From assembly GCF_016086655.4 (NCBI RefSeq), contig NC_052136.2, positions 48,042,492 through 48,106,491 of the forward strand: 64,000 bases of DNA, given 5' to 3'. Source of the DNA: Lepeophtheirus salmonis. Taxonomy: Eukaryota; Arthropoda; Copepoda; Siphonostomatoida; Caligidae. The notes under the pieces are model-generated. The model worked only from the letters and a program-made list of their open reading frames with translations. It had not been told where the DNA came from and did no database searches. The position numbers were made by a program, and so were the translations under genes. This document shows positions 37,688 through 49,744 of this stretch, one piece after another. Numbering within the stretch: position 1 is the first letter of the stretch; each line of letters begins with the position of its first letter.

Positions 37688-38685
37688 TTTATGGGCACAT
37701 CGATTTATTGACATTGGCAATTCATTAATTTTCCTTTAGTTGTCTAACTATACATACTTTTTATTATTAATCCTGTAAAATGAGTTTGGTTGACGCTGAT
37801 GATGATTTATTGGATTAATATTGATTTCCAATGATAAAAATATCATATAAACACATATATGTTTTTTTTTGGTAAATCAATTTGTTGAAAATGAATGCCA
37901 CATAGTCTGATTTAAAGTTATAGAAGCTCACTCAAAAGTATTGGCGATTAAACAAATATTAAAAGAAATACGAAACATTTTTATGAATGTCAAGACTAGG
38001 TTTGAATAAGCTTGTAAGTTTGAAAAAATGGGATATTAGTCGGAAAATTTCGAAAAAAACAATACTTCCCCCCCCCTGCTCACCCTGAATAGAAATTATA
38101 ACTACGGTGGTATAGGTATCTGTAGGTTTGTACATATGTACTGCTCGTTTACATTATTTTCCTGGGATTTTTGTAACAATTGTAGGAAAATATTTAGTAT
38201 ATACAAAAAAAAAATCAATACAAAAGCTTTTACAAATCACGATCTGTGAATAACTTTTTTTTATGTGACCCAAATTTTGGATAAATCTTTTAATTGATCT
38301 GGAATATTTATATTTTTAAACTTTTTAAAAATGGAAAATTTGTTGTTAAAATACTCAAAAAAAAAAATCATCCTATAATTGATGCAAAAATAAGTGATGA
38401 AGGTTTAAAATATAATATATTTAATAATTATATCACATATTTCAGTCACTTAATTTTTTGTACAAGTATTGTAATGATACGTTTTCAACAAATTGATTTA
38501 CCAAAAAAAAACATATATGTGTTTATATGATATTTTTATCATTGGAAATCAATATTAATCCAATAAATCATCATCAGCGTCAACCAAACTCATTTTACAG
38601 GATTAATAATAAAAAGTATGTATAGTTAGACAACTAAAGGAAAATTAATGAAATGCCAATGTCAATAAATCGATGTGCCCATAAA
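37688..38685. mobile_element. ~1 kb element with 205 bp near-perfect terminal inverted repeats
   Basis: 37688-37892 and 38481-38685 are reverse complements with about one mismatch over 205 bp. The ends are TTTATGGGCACATCGATT. The 588 bp interior is non-coding, with a C10 run at about 38067. No target-site duplication was identified at the edges. The size, long arms and short non-coding centre fit a non-autonomous foldback or Tc1/mariner-type MITE. The transcript of this region would form a 205 bp hairpin. The high arm identity implies recent activity or gene conversion. Confidence 0.8.
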
Positions 38686-38689
38686 CTAT

Positions 38690-39400
38690 ATTAGATTCAA
38701 GGAATGTAACCATATTCATATAATATTGTACAATGTACATATATGTATTAGAAAAAAAATAACAATTTTGAGTTATTCGATTTGATTTTTTCAAATTGTT
38801 CAAAATAAAACTCTATTCATACGAATTTATGTATTTACCTCACTAAATTATGGTCTAAGGTTAGATAAAATTTGTCACTGAATATTTGTACAAAAATATG
38901 TAATTTTATCCCCTTCTTACTTTTCTAAAAGTGATGATCTACCCCACACATTGAAGTATCATTTAAATTTTAAATTCCTGCGAAGCTGTTTTGAAAAGGA
39001 TTTTCAACTTAATAAGTTTGGGAATTGCAACGACATTCAGATATTCCAATTGAAGTATGCGTAAGGTAAGAGGTCACTTATATTTTTTTTAAACACATAA
39101 TAATTTCCCAAAAAAGTTCCCAATAACAGTTTATATGTAATAATATAAAAGAATATAATTATCTTCCACATGTTTTCCAGTGACAAAATAGACTCAAAAG
39201 TAATAAAGAAATCAAGGGTGAGTTTGAAGTGTTCAAGTGATATAATTAGATCTATAGACCACAAATCACAAACTCCATCTTATAAATGGAATTAGATCAA
39301 TGTGATAGATATGAATGATTTTTACATTTCAGGACACTGAAGGACTCTTATTAATGAATATTTTCTTAGAGTAGGAGACGAATCAGAGTTGACTTAAGGA
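38690..39400. other. AT-rich stretch, nothing recognised
   Basis: The minus-strand frame at 39037-39264 is low-complexity. No repeat was recognised. Confidence 0.4.
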
Positions 39401-39529
39401 GGAGTACACTCAATAATTTCATTGAATGAGCTGTGGATGGGAATGATTATTCCGTGTCTAACCCTCACTGGGGTTTTCAGTCGATTATTCCGTCTTTTTA
39501 TGATATTCCTTAGTTCTTATAGAAGTATA

Positions 39530-39840
39530 TTATGATTCCTTACAAGATCAACGGAATTGATGTGTTCTTGAGCATAGAGGCGATGATTCACAAGATCAGA
39601 AGTCAGTAGCCCCTATGAAAGATCTAGATGTGAAGGGACATCTACAAAATGAACGATCCCTCGATTAAAGGAGACGACATCCCTTTAACAGAACCTGAAG
39701 TTGAAGCAAGGATCAGAAGGCATACGACTAGAATATCCAAAAAGAGTGATACTAATTATTAAGAATGGAAACGATGGTCTAGTACAACCGAATTCTTCGT
39801 GGGAAAGATCCATCTAACTTCCTTTGTTTATTATTCATTG
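39530..39840 (+). pseudogene. unclassified broken coding sequence
   Basis: A less AT-rich patch (about 39400-39840) in which one plus-strand frame reads YKINGIDVFLSIEAMIHKIR, four stops, then MNDPSIKGDDIPLTEPEVEA, RIRRHTTRISKKSDTNY, a TAA, and EWKRWSSTTEFFVGKIH. The acidic-then-basic pattern and codon-like composition suggest a decayed protein-coding region rather than chance. No family is recognised. Confidence 0.35.
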
Positions 39841-39988
39841 CTAGGAATACAACGGCAATTTTGATAAATTCAAACGGATTATATTGCAATTTTCTAACTA
39901 AAATTGGAATAAAATATGGAATATTTTGACTAGATTTTGGAAATTAAGTAATGTAAAATAGATATAAATATAGTTTAGGTTATCAATA

Positions 39989-40307
39989 TTGTATAAATGT
40001 ATTCATTTATGCAGGAAAGTCAACATAAATAAGAAAGATTTTGATGGCGTTAAGAAGAACTATGCGGAAAACGAGCACGTTGAAAAGAAGCTGTGCTGTA
40101 AAAAGTGCACCCAAAAGAGCCCTGCTGAAAAAAATCATGCTGAAATGTATTACCGCCATTATCTTCATAGTTATTGAAAATTTTAGAATTAACTATTATG
40201 GAAGTATCGAAAAATGTCTATACAATTTCAAATTAATTATCATCCCTAATGATGAATATGAAAAAAAAAAGATAAAAATGGAGTTGGATATACTTTATTC
40301 TGAATAA
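39989..40307 (+). other. two overlapping small Lys-rich open frames
   Basis: One frame (39989-40177) gives a Lys/Cys-rich peptide with VEKKLCCKKCTQKSPAEK and another (40041-40307) a Lys/Arg-rich peptide. The patch at 40040-40150 contains short near-repeats of GCTGAAAAAAATCATGCTGA and GCGGAAAACGAGCACGTTGA. Either frame could be chance. No family was recognised. Confidence 0.25.
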
Positions 40308-40309
40308 AA

Positions 40310-41130
40310 GTACCTTGTTTGTTAATAACTTATTAATTAAGAAATATTATCCTCTCTACATCTTACAATGTTACACATTGTTTTTGTTTAAAAAAAAAAT
40401 ATTTTACTGTTTTTGTTACATTGTCTCATACATATTATATGAAGCAACGGTATTTTTTTCGGTTTACTAATGCTTAAAGTATCAAACGTAATAACTTCAA
40501 AGGACAGCTAAATTTTTATAATGCTCAAATTTCCATTTTAAAATTGGGATTCCTAAACATTTCAGAGAAATGCTTCCATTCGGATTTAAAGAGAAATAAC
40601 TGATGGTTAATTGCTACTCGTAATCCCTATCTTTAATTGTTGATTATATTGAAATATTTTATCAACTTTCTTGTAATAACACAATAGATAAACATACATA
40701 TTTTAACATTTAAAAAGAGATTTGTTTGCTCTTATGTATATTATTTTCATTTTTAAAGAATATAATTAATTTCTCTTTAACCTAGACCCTAATCAGATGA
40801 CATTTTCTTGTTACGACAACAACAACATTTATATATTTTTATTAAAAACTTAATGCTTGTCTTATTTCATTTTTAATTATCAATTTACTATTTTTTTAAT
40901 CTGTATATTATCGAAGTTAGAAAAAATTCAGAGTCTTTATTTCGTCGTTAAATATAGATGAACTGAATCTGCCAAAATTGATTTTAGGTTTGATCTAACA
41001 ATCTATGAAATGATTGATGGGAAAATATAGAATATAAATATGTAAAAAGAGATAGTTTCAACATTGTAAAAGTAAAAAAATATTGAGAAGCTTCGTTTTT
41101 TTCTTAAACGATGGATTTTTAGTTATAGAT
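40310..41130. other. AT-rich stretch, nothing recognised
   Basis: No coding sequence or repeat was recognised up to the terminal inverted repeat at 41133. Confidence 0.4.
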
Positions 41131-41132
41131 AT

Positions 41133-41169
41133 GTTACGTATCGTCGGACGTTTTAAATTGTCGGACACT
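41133..41169. repeat. left terminal inverted repeat with subterminal copy
   Basis: ATCGTCGGAC at 41140-41149 is repeated in part as TTGTCGGACAC at 41159-41169. The first copy pairs with the right terminus. Confidence 0.65.
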
Positions 41170-42155
41170 TAAAGGTTAAGTCGCAACAATTCTTTAGTAA
41201 TTCATCTAAGAAGATCAAAAGAAACTTTATGTAATCATCACACATTTTAAAAAATTATGTACAATTTCGAATCGATTGATGGTATAGTTATTAAGAAACA
41301 AAAGTTTTAAGTTCAAGGTTCTAATTATTTGTAGTTAAAATTCAAAACTTCTATATTTTATGGTGTGGGATAATATGAAGATATTTCCTCTCCCTTTGGT
41401 TATATTAGAACAAAATTACCATGTTCGAGTTCAATAGGAGTTTTGACATTAGTATTATATTTATTTGCTGGATTTTGTCTTATTATTTGTGAAATAATTG
41501 CTGTCTGATAATATGAACCAAATAATTGACAAATTCATATTATCGTACAGTGTTTTTAATTTAATAAAATAACAAATAAAATAGTAAAAAGGGTTTTGCT
41601 TTTCATTTTTTAGAAAATCCGAATCTGGTAATGTTTTTTGACTTTGTTTTGTCCCGTAAATTTCAAAAAAAGTGATTTTCAAAAAGATAAAATAACTCTA
41701 AGCTACATCAATTTCACTTAGAAAATTAGAGAAAATACGTTTATTTCTATATTTTCCAGTGCTGGTTTTTTAAAAATAATTTTAGACATTCATATTAAGG
41801 GAATATATATGTGTTGTTCTTGATGTGAAAAGTTCAAATATGAAGAAATTTTAATCATTCTAACCTAGTAATTTCTTTACTGTAAAATAAATAAATTAGC
41901 AGTAATTTCAATACTGTTTTGTATGGAGAATGCTTAGGAACATATAATTTTATTTATTCACCTTATGATACATATCGGTTGATGCTATATTTTATTAATT
42001 TGTAATTTTGATTCTAAATATATATTGGGAGAAAATAAATATAACAATGGAGATTAATTTTCCAACAAAATTTTCGCTTCATTATATTATGAAAATATTA
42101 AAACTACATTTGAATCAATTATAGTTTTGCAACTTTTTTTTTGAGTGTATCTTTC

Positions 42156-43390
42156 TTATAATTCATTTAATTTTAGAAGGATATGAATGTTTTGCTTGGA
42201 GTCAGTCTTTGACATCTCTCTTCTGCTGGCCTCCTGCTTCCTATTCACTCCATTTATCTTTTCTTGTGATAAATACTGTGAAGAAGCTGCTGTGAGCATT
42301 TTAAAAAACCCTTTAGCTGTTTGGATAGATTTCTTCAACTCGTAAGTTGTTTAGGAGCAGTTAAGAGGTGGTTCTGACACTCCTTCTGACCAGTTGATCG
42401 GGTAACTTATGCTAGAAATTCCACTGTTTATAGCAGATGTTTTTCTTATGCTGAAATATAGGCTACTCGATGGTCCGTTTGGTCCACTCTCTCCCTGATT
42501 GCCTTGATTCGTTCTACCCTTATGATTATCTCCTTCTGGCCATCAGAGCAAACTAGAGTGACATAGGTCATTTAACTCTGAGCATACCGAGCAGATCTTT
42601 TCACTGTTGACATCAAGAGTTCACGCATCTATTTTTCTGGGACTTGACACTATTAAGCTAAAATTTGACGTGCCTTAGCAATTCTATCCAACAGTACTTC
42701 ACTTTAGTATTGAACATAGATGGATTATACACACGAATGATAAACTAAACTATGATTCCCAAATTTCATAGATTTTTCTCCTATAGTCCATTATTTAATA
42801 CTGTTAGCCGTAGTGAGCCAGCAGCTGTGGTAAACAGGTCCGATCTCCAAGAAAGCAATCCTTTTAGGAAAAAACCTTCCTTGACAGCACACACTATCAT
42901 ATAACTGTAGTGTTAATCCGTAGACAAAATTGAATAACTTAATCACAAAGTTAGACTAGTGGTGAGTATAGAGATTCAGGGAGAGTTTGAATTGATATCT
43001 AAGCATTTAATCGAGTCTAGCAGCTTTCCTATTGGTCCAGATAATCTATTATCTCAGAGAGTTTGTCCATCCAGCTCAAGAAAAAGACGGCGTAATGGAA
43101 ATTTAGTAGTATGCAGACTACCCACCAACCAGACCAGTTTTCTGCCAAACTTTATTCCAAATGTTTTCAAAACTCCAGTATTTACTACAGTGTTCAAATT
43201 TGGTGAGTACCCTCCGATTGTCATGTCTGTTTTATCAAAATCGTTCTCTTTTAACCATTTAAATATAAATTTTGCAATTGGTATAGCGTGTGATTCTTCC
43301 TTGTTTGCTTTCTCTGGTATAAAGCCGAACAAGTAATTACCCCTAGGCTCAATAAAAGCAATATAGTGCTGTTGCTTGATCCAACCCATA
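42156..43390 (-). pseudogene. broken gene of an uncharacterised multicopy invertebrate family
   Basis: Reading leftward from 43389, the first block (QQHYIAFIEPRGNYLFGFIP, then IGGYSPNLNTVVNTGVLKTF, KLVWLVGSLHTTKFPLRRLF, LELDGQ) matches a family I recall from many invertebrate genomes by its pattern G-x-D-G-T-x-x-N-T-G, P-L-Q-W-x-x-C-x-L-H-x-N-E-L-P-L-R-H-L, L-D-G. After a stop at 43054 the same frame continues LSGPIGKLLDSIKCLDIN. Near 42830 it reads GPVYHSCWLTTANSI (family G-P-x-x-H-S-R-W-L-T-T-A-N). Around 42420-42660 follow VKRSARYAQS and, after a stop, the equivalent of the I-R-x-x-x-x-x-R-I-x-K-A-R-x-S-G block. The last open part (42338-42156) with LTAASSQYLSQEKINGV matches the C-terminal region. 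The family has no function that I can name. Multicopy state and TIRs here suggest a transposase or passenger protein. Conserved D, H and E positions are altered in this copy. Confidence 0.62.
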
Positions 43391-43494
43391 AATTACTGTT
43401 CACTGAAATATTATCAGGAGGATAATTAATTACATTTTGACATGTACAAGTCTCAATGAAATATAAGATCGTATTAGAAATGAAGATTTAACTT

Positions 43495-43695
43495 TCAGGA
43501 GTTGACGATAGAAAACAAGATACGAGAATTATAGCACGTAGTTGCAAAGTTGATTGTTTCCCGAGATTCCATGAGTTGTATTGAAGCGACTTGAACTCCG
43601 AAAGACTCCATAAATACTTGGCTAGAGCTAGACTCCGAGTATAAATTTAACAATGATTCGGATATTGGAGTTATCCATTGAATACATGGTATCAT
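43495..43695 (-). other. open frame upstream of the multicopy-family gene
   Basis: A 66-codon minus-strand frame in the same phase as 43389-43054, separated from it by about 100 bp with several stops. The sequence (SSSQVFMESFGVQVASIQLM) does not clearly match the N-terminal part of the family, so it may be a decayed N-terminus, an upstream exon or chance. Confidence 0.25.
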
Positions 43696-44242
43696 ATCGC
43701 AGAACTGGATCCATTATATTCTTCTCCGAGATGGAGTGGGAAACACAGACATGATCCTTTATAAATTGTATTAATTATTAATACGACAAAAGGCGTGATG
43801 ATTCTTCCTTTTCTTTTTCTAACTTCTTCTTCTAATTTATGTACTGTGTGTCTGTTCCTCTCTCTATTTGTTCTTATAAAATAATATGAGATCCTTCATC
43901 TCAGGGATTGCCAAATAATCACGAATTCAACTGCGTAAAAGATTAGGTACGTTGTATTTTGAATTTTATCCACCCAAGATATACATATTCAAACAGCATT
44001 TGAACTCCTATGTCTATATTTTTTCTATTTTATGGTGTTTGAAATTAACAAATATGATTCCAATATCGTCCAGAGTTTCAAAATTTTGATTTGAAACTAT
44101 TCCGAATTTATAAATTTTAGGCATTTTTTGAAATTGTTTTTAAATCTTTAATGACCTCTTTATTCGATATTTTGATACAAAACTTCTTACTAACATATTT
44201 ATCAATGTGTTTATTTAAAAAAATCTCAAATATAACGAAAGG

Positions 44243-44260
44243 TGTCCGACGATGAGTAAC
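44243..44260. repeat. right terminal inverted repeat
   Basis: TGTCCGACGATGAGTAAC is inverted relative to 41133-41150, with the ten-base core GTCCGACGAT perfectly paired. Confidence 0.65.
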
Positions 44261-44264
44261 TTAC

Positions 44265-46095
44265 CCTATATGATTTTTATGAAAAATATATACAAGTAAG
44301 TATTTACTATGAATTTTAAAATTGCAATTTAAAAATATATTAAAAAGTGTAATTCTTAGGCACATCTGATATTTTTCATTAATGTTTATAAATTTATCCT
44401 TAATTAATATACAGATTGACTTTTTAAAACTTTCCCAATTTTCTATTTCTCCTGATATGGCCAAGGGAACGCTATTATGCTGAAAAAGTATGAAATATAG
44501 TAATTTTGGTTTTAAAACTGGATTCAAGACTCTCCAAACATCAACCAGAAAAAGTATTTATAGTTTTTGAAGGAGGGTGAACTTCCCTGAAACTTTAAAT
44601 ATTGCCCAAAAAATATTTCTCTTGCAACTTAACAAAGTACCTATTTATATTACTTGAAAAGTGTAAAAAAAAATTAAACACTTTTTGGTAAATAAAAATT
44701 CTGCTTTGATTTCAATTTTTTTTTCTCAAACATTAGTATATCAAACACTTTTACAATAATTTAGTCTGAAATCCTTTTTGATTAGTTTAGGAGATATTGC
44801 TTTGATAAAAAAAAAATCATATGAAAATAAATTGGTTATCTGATTATATTGACTCTAGAAACAAATGAAATATTGCTCCATAACATAGAGGAACTCTGAC
44901 TTCTGTGGTCTTAAAATGTAGAAAATCGTATTTTTTTAAATTTTGGATTAGCGATATATTGAATATCGCATAATAAATTCTTGAAAAGTTATCAGTTAGC
45001 TAAAAAAAACAAAAAAATTGCTTAATAAATAATAAAAAAAAAAAGAGTTGACCATGACCATAGTTTTTGTTAATTAATTTTTTAAAGTTTTGTACCTCAT
45101 GATTTATTTGAAATTTTAGTTATCTTACATTAAAACCTTTTTTTCTTTAAGACAACATATATTGTTTCATTGCAAAAGAAAGAAATTAAACATAACTAAA
45201 TTATAATAAGTCGGGAAGGATTACTTTTATGTTACTATCATCGATAATGACTGTATTTTTGTTTTTTCCTTTACGATCTTACCAATATGACAAATTTCCT
45301 TGTTTTGATGTTCTTGATTTTATGAATGGATTTGATATGGCACATTCTTTACAACTGATGGACCAGAGTCCTTTCTCAGAGACAGAGGAATTGATCTTAA
45401 ATATTGCTTCACTGTTATTTTTTCATTTTGAGATTGAACCCTTTTAAATTTATAAAAAAGTGTACAGTGCTAAAGCTATGGAATTAGTGTTTTAAAAAAA
45501 AGATGCCATCGAACACACTCCTTTATAGTAAAATTTGAAGTATATGTACAAAAATTACATACTTTAGAAATGAAATATAATTTTTATCAATCTCCCAATT
45601 ACTCATAATTCCATAATTGTACAACTCTACACTTTTTTTGAATTTTTTTTAATAGTGTAAATACCATAATATTCCTATTTCAATTATTTGTTGGGCAATT
45701 ATAAATATAACAAATCGAATTTTAATAAATTTTATCAAATATTAAACTAACGTATTAAATGTTAAATTTTAGGGACATTTATATTGTTTAAACTTGTACA
45801 ATATGTTTTTTTATAAAATAATCATAGTGAATAAGAATATGGATTAAGATTTTATTACAATGATGAATTCTACTTATACATATAATATGATTTATTTGAT
45901 AATGACTTCCAAAAACATAATAAAATTTGCAAATTTTGAACAGAAGCAATGTCAAGAATAGTTTATCAGACAATGCGTATATAGGTATTTAAATGTGGTT
46001 TTAGGAATACGTTTACCACCTGATACGTATGTTTTTTTACAAATATAAATTCATAAATTTGTTTCAAATTGACGAAGTTTTATACGATAAGCTCT
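44265..46095. other. AT-rich stretch, nothing recognised
   Basis: A plus-strand frame at 45229-45447 (including FPCFDVLDFMNGFDMAHSLQ) has no family resemblance. The rest is low-complexity. Confidence 0.35.
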
Positions 46096-46099
46096 TTTT

Positions 46100-47110
46100 A
46101 TTTCCAGGACATGATGAGTTCAACTATAGAGTGCGACAGGAAAATTTTCTGCGATCAGAAGCAGAACAAAAGCATTCGTAACTTTTTATTAGAAAAGAAT
46201 GGTGAAAAATGTTATTGCAAAACTTTTCGCAATCAATCTTTGCAGGTTCCCACAAAATAATCAGCTGACAGGTTAGCGAATTGCTTCATGATACTGGCCT
46301 TGAGTTCCATAGTCTGAAGTCAAGGGGATTGAGATCAGGACTGGAAGAAGGTCAGAAGATTTTGTCCCAGAAGTCAGCAAAGTGCTTCTTGCAGAAGTTC
46401 TGTATTTTACAAGGCCGTGTGGCTGGGGGGCACCGTCTTGGGTACACACATAGTTGTTCTCATGATAGTTAGCCTTCAGACAGGGCAAGATTTCCACCCT
46501 GGCTCTTATAGTAGGCTACAGTCCCAATTATCTCATTCGGATTGAAAAAGAAGAGATCAATTTCCTTTTGATTAGAGGGGCTCCGACTCCCAAGCATATA
46601 ATTTGGACTGGATGTTTTTTCCTAAAAGTGCCCTGGATTTCCTCAGGTGATGCTTCTATAAATATGTCATTTATACGGTTCAAAACCTGGCCAGCTGTGA
46701 AAATATTTTTGTCTGAGAAGATTTTCACAGTTGACAGATGACTCTTTAAGTAATTAAGGACTTGTTTTGCATCTCTCAAGCTCCAAGGCATTTATCTTGT
46801 GTGAGAGGGGATGTCTTGGTAACCTGAATAAGCTTTTAATGCTGAGGTCATCATGAACGACCCTCCTGATGTTGATCTTGTCTACAATGAACTCGTCAGA
46901 CAAGCTTCGCATTGATGCTGTCGGATCTTTGCCTTTTGATTCCTCTCACTCATTTTTGTCCGATTTTGATCAAATTAAAACAATACACAAGGAAAATAAT
47001 GCGTGTATCGGAACAGTGCTTAAAATGTCGTCTGAAACTTTAGTTAGCACAAAAAAATTAATTTTAATGACTAGGAAAATTTCCCTGTCAAACTCTGTAA
47101 TTATATGAAT
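46100..47110 (-). pseudogene. near full-length mariner transposase relic
   Basis: Minus-strand blocks run from right to left. The second HTH region reads KDPTASMRSLSDEFIVDKIN, then IRRVVHDDLSIKSLFRLPRH. The open frame 46791-46528 holds the first catalytic block VKIFSDKNIFTAGQVLNRIN (catalytic Asp kept) and QGTFRKKHPVQIICLGVG. The next frame has YVCTQDGAPQPH with the second Asp, then after a frameshift NFCKKHFADFWDKIF, a stop and PSSSPDLNPLDFRLW with the third. C-terminal remains follow (LKASIMKQFANL) to about 46100. All three catalytic Asp are recognisable, but at least four frame changes and several stops disable it. The plus-strand open frames at 46069-46472 and 46869-47108 are shadows. Confidence 0.85.
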
Positions 47111-47119
47111 AACTCATTT

Positions 47120-48925
47120 TTCTTCATTGAGGAGGGAATTGGGGGATACTTATGTGGTAGATGAAATACAAAAGTTATAAATCCTATAAAATAACACACT
47201 AATTTTTTTATAAGTTTTAGAATGCACTTATTAATTTTCATAGTGGGCAAAATATCCTTATTTTGGTGTAAATATTACCTATGGTCCATCACATCAATTA
47301 AGAAAATAGAGTTATATAGATTTTAATTTTTTTAATTAGCACACGGGTAATTTTGCACTCTTTAACTCTTTAAAGTCCACTAGGTTTATGTGTAGTCATA
47401 CTTTTCTGATTTACTAAAATTAAAAACCTTATGTATTTATAACTTATAAATTAAATATAAATCGTATGCTATAATAAGGTAAAATTTATATAATCTTTGC
47501 TCCATCCTTATATAGAATAATCATTTTTTAGTGCTTTGACTATTTAAAAAGGGTTGAAAAAACGAAATCTCGAATTGTAATTCATTTTCTGAACAAAAAT
47601 TCTTGGATTAATATGTTTCACGCTAATTATTTTTTTTTTTCTAAAAATGAAGTATTAATTACATCTTCAACAAATTTTATTTCATAAAACTAAAACTATT
47701 CGGGGCTAATTTCTATATATTTATTTATATTTGAAAACAAAAAAATATAAGGGAAAGCATGTAAGCAGACGTAGATGTTAATAACGACAAAAACATAACA
47801 AAAAACATTCAAAAATTACGTAAAATTTCAATATCTTAAATATGATTTCTTTTTGTTTTTTCAGTATTTTTTTTTTTGTATATTTTCAATTTGTTTTCAT
47901 TAAACTGATAAACACTGTTATTTTTTTTTCCAATAATATATCAATAATCTCTACATTGCCAACTTTCCTATTTGGGGTAAGTTACTTAAAAAGATAGTAA
48001 TTTGTAAAAATAATATAACAGCTAACACAAATTAACCATGTTATAAATTTGGCCCAAAGATTGCACTTTGTTTTGAACTTCGCTAAGAAAACAGATCTTC
48101 ATATCACAGCTTAAATCTGACTAATATACAATGTGATGTGAAAGTCCATAACTAGACTTTCTCTTTCCTATTGACAATAACAACTTTAAAAAGGCAGATT
48201 AATATGTTAATTAGATTTATATTTTCAAAAAGTTTTTTCTATTCCTTTTTTTTTATGAATGACAGCATTTTCTGTTAATCATTTATATTTTAAAAGTGAT
48301 CATATCATGAAAATGTTCAATTTAATAATACTCAGTTTTACTACTATTCAATAATTATTATCCATATGTTAAATGAGTATTTTATTCTTTTATTTTGAGT
48401 TTTGAAATCATTTTTTTCCACAGAGAGTTTAATATTAATTATCTAGATGTCTTAAATCACTTAAAAACAATATGATACATTTAAATTCATTTTAAAATGT
48501 CATTTTCAATTATACAAGAATAAAATACGTAATATATTATACGAAATGGAAATATTAAATTTGACATTAATGTATGTTTTAAAAATATTTTATTTAATGA
48601 CTTTTTTACAATTAAAAAAGTTGCAAATAAATTTGTTTATTCATCAAAGGGATATGAAAAATAAGATGAAAATAACAAAATTAATAGTTTTGGACCATTG
48701 ATATCAATTTAGCACCAATTTAATTACTCATTTTCTTGTTATCAACAAAACAGACATAGCCAAATGTGTTTACCACAACACTTCAAAATATAATTAATTT
48801 ATGTACAATGTTCCCACTTCTTCTCTTTTTAAAGTGGTATAAATTTATTTTGTATAAAAGTTATAGAAATAACACGTTTAAATTGATGTAAGTTATTTGT
48901 TTTTCACACATCACTGGTAGATCAG
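47120..48925. other. AT-rich stretch, nothing recognised
   Basis: No coding sequence or repeat was recognised. Confidence 0.45.
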
Positions 48926-48929
48926 TAGT

Positions 48930-49005
48930 TTCTTAATATTTTAGAGTGTTGACAAAGATAAAAATATAAGATACTCAACTAAACCTATGCTGACTAAACT
49001 CAATA
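48930..49005. repeat. 76 bp direct repeat, copy 1
   Basis: 71 of 76 bases match 49664-49739 in the same orientation (starting TTCTTAATATTTTAGAGTGT). Flanking sequence is unrelated except for a nearby TTATGAC/ATTATGAC. Confidence 0.85.
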
Positions 49006-49009
49006 TACA

Positions 49010-49660
49010 ATTAGGAAGCATAACCAGATTATGACGTTCTTCCACGAACTACTTGAAGGATTTCGTATACTAATTATAGTTGGTAAGTGTAAAACAGTTT
49101 TATATATATAATTTTTTGAAAGAAATATGAATAACTATCTCCAAGTATTTTCCTAAAGTTGTGTTGTCTAAAAAATAGTTCACATATCAACATATTGCTT
49201 TTGTAAAACAATGATTGTTTAATCTATGATATTTTAATCTACAAATTTCTAAATATACTAGACACTATGGAATCACGCTGTCTATTGATTTTTTTTTAAA
49301 ACTTCTATAAAAAAGAAAGGATAATTTTACTAGTGATTTATAGCATGACTTTTAAATGAATTTATTTGCTTAAAAAATAAAATTTGAGTCATTAGCACTA
49401 TCAATAGCAAGATCATATTTTTTTGAATTATTTACCAAATTAAAAGCTAAATCTTTTATATTTTGTGATGTTTTTTTATAATGAAATAAATTTATATAAG
49501 AAATTTAATAAGAATACTTGCAGTAAATCATTTTCGAATATATTTTCAACGAGTCACATACAAGAACACCGTCTTAAATCAATGTAGAATATTGAACTTA
49601 CACATATAATTATATGAACTGAAAAGTTATTGTCATTGGACCAAATTGTATCACTTAAAA
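49010..49660. other. AT-rich spacer between direct repeats
   Basis: No coding sequence or further repeat was recognised. Confidence 0.4.
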
Positions 49661-49663
49661 ATG

Positions 49664-49739
49664 TTCTTAATACTTTAGAATGTTGACAAAGATAAAAATA
49701 TAAGATACTCAACTAAACCCATGCCCACTAAACTCAATA
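49664..49739. repeat. 76 bp direct repeat, copy 2
   Basis: Second copy of 48930-49005, 734 bp away with five substitutions. It may mark ends of a short element or a segmental duplication whose remainder has diverged. Confidence 0.85.
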
Positions 49740-49744
49740 GATAT

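Larger units (their letters stand above)
41133..44260 (-). mobile_element. candidate DNA transposon carrying an uncharacterised multicopy gene family
   Basis: Short inverted ends bracket the region: GTTACGTATCGTCGGACG at 41133-41150 and its near complement TGTCCGACGATGAGTAAC at 44243-44260 (15 of 18 paired). GTCGGACAC recurs just inside the left end at 41161, a subterminal repeat. Such CG-rich words are rare in this DNA. Between them lies a broken minus-strand gene of a repeated family (42156-43390). About 1 kb left of the gene and 0.85 kb right of it are AT-rich with no recognised features. No certain target duplication is seen. The link between gene and termini is inferred from position. 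Confidence 0.5.

Noticed and set aside
42959..43336. 125-codon plus-strand open frame
   Set aside because: It overlaps the minus-strand frame carrying the conserved family motifs; the minus strand explains the lack of stops.
46069..46472. Plus-strand frames preceded by a pyrimidine-CAG sequence, initially taken as an exon
   Set aside because: The minus strand carries the C-terminal part of a mariner transposase in the same place, which explains the open frames better.
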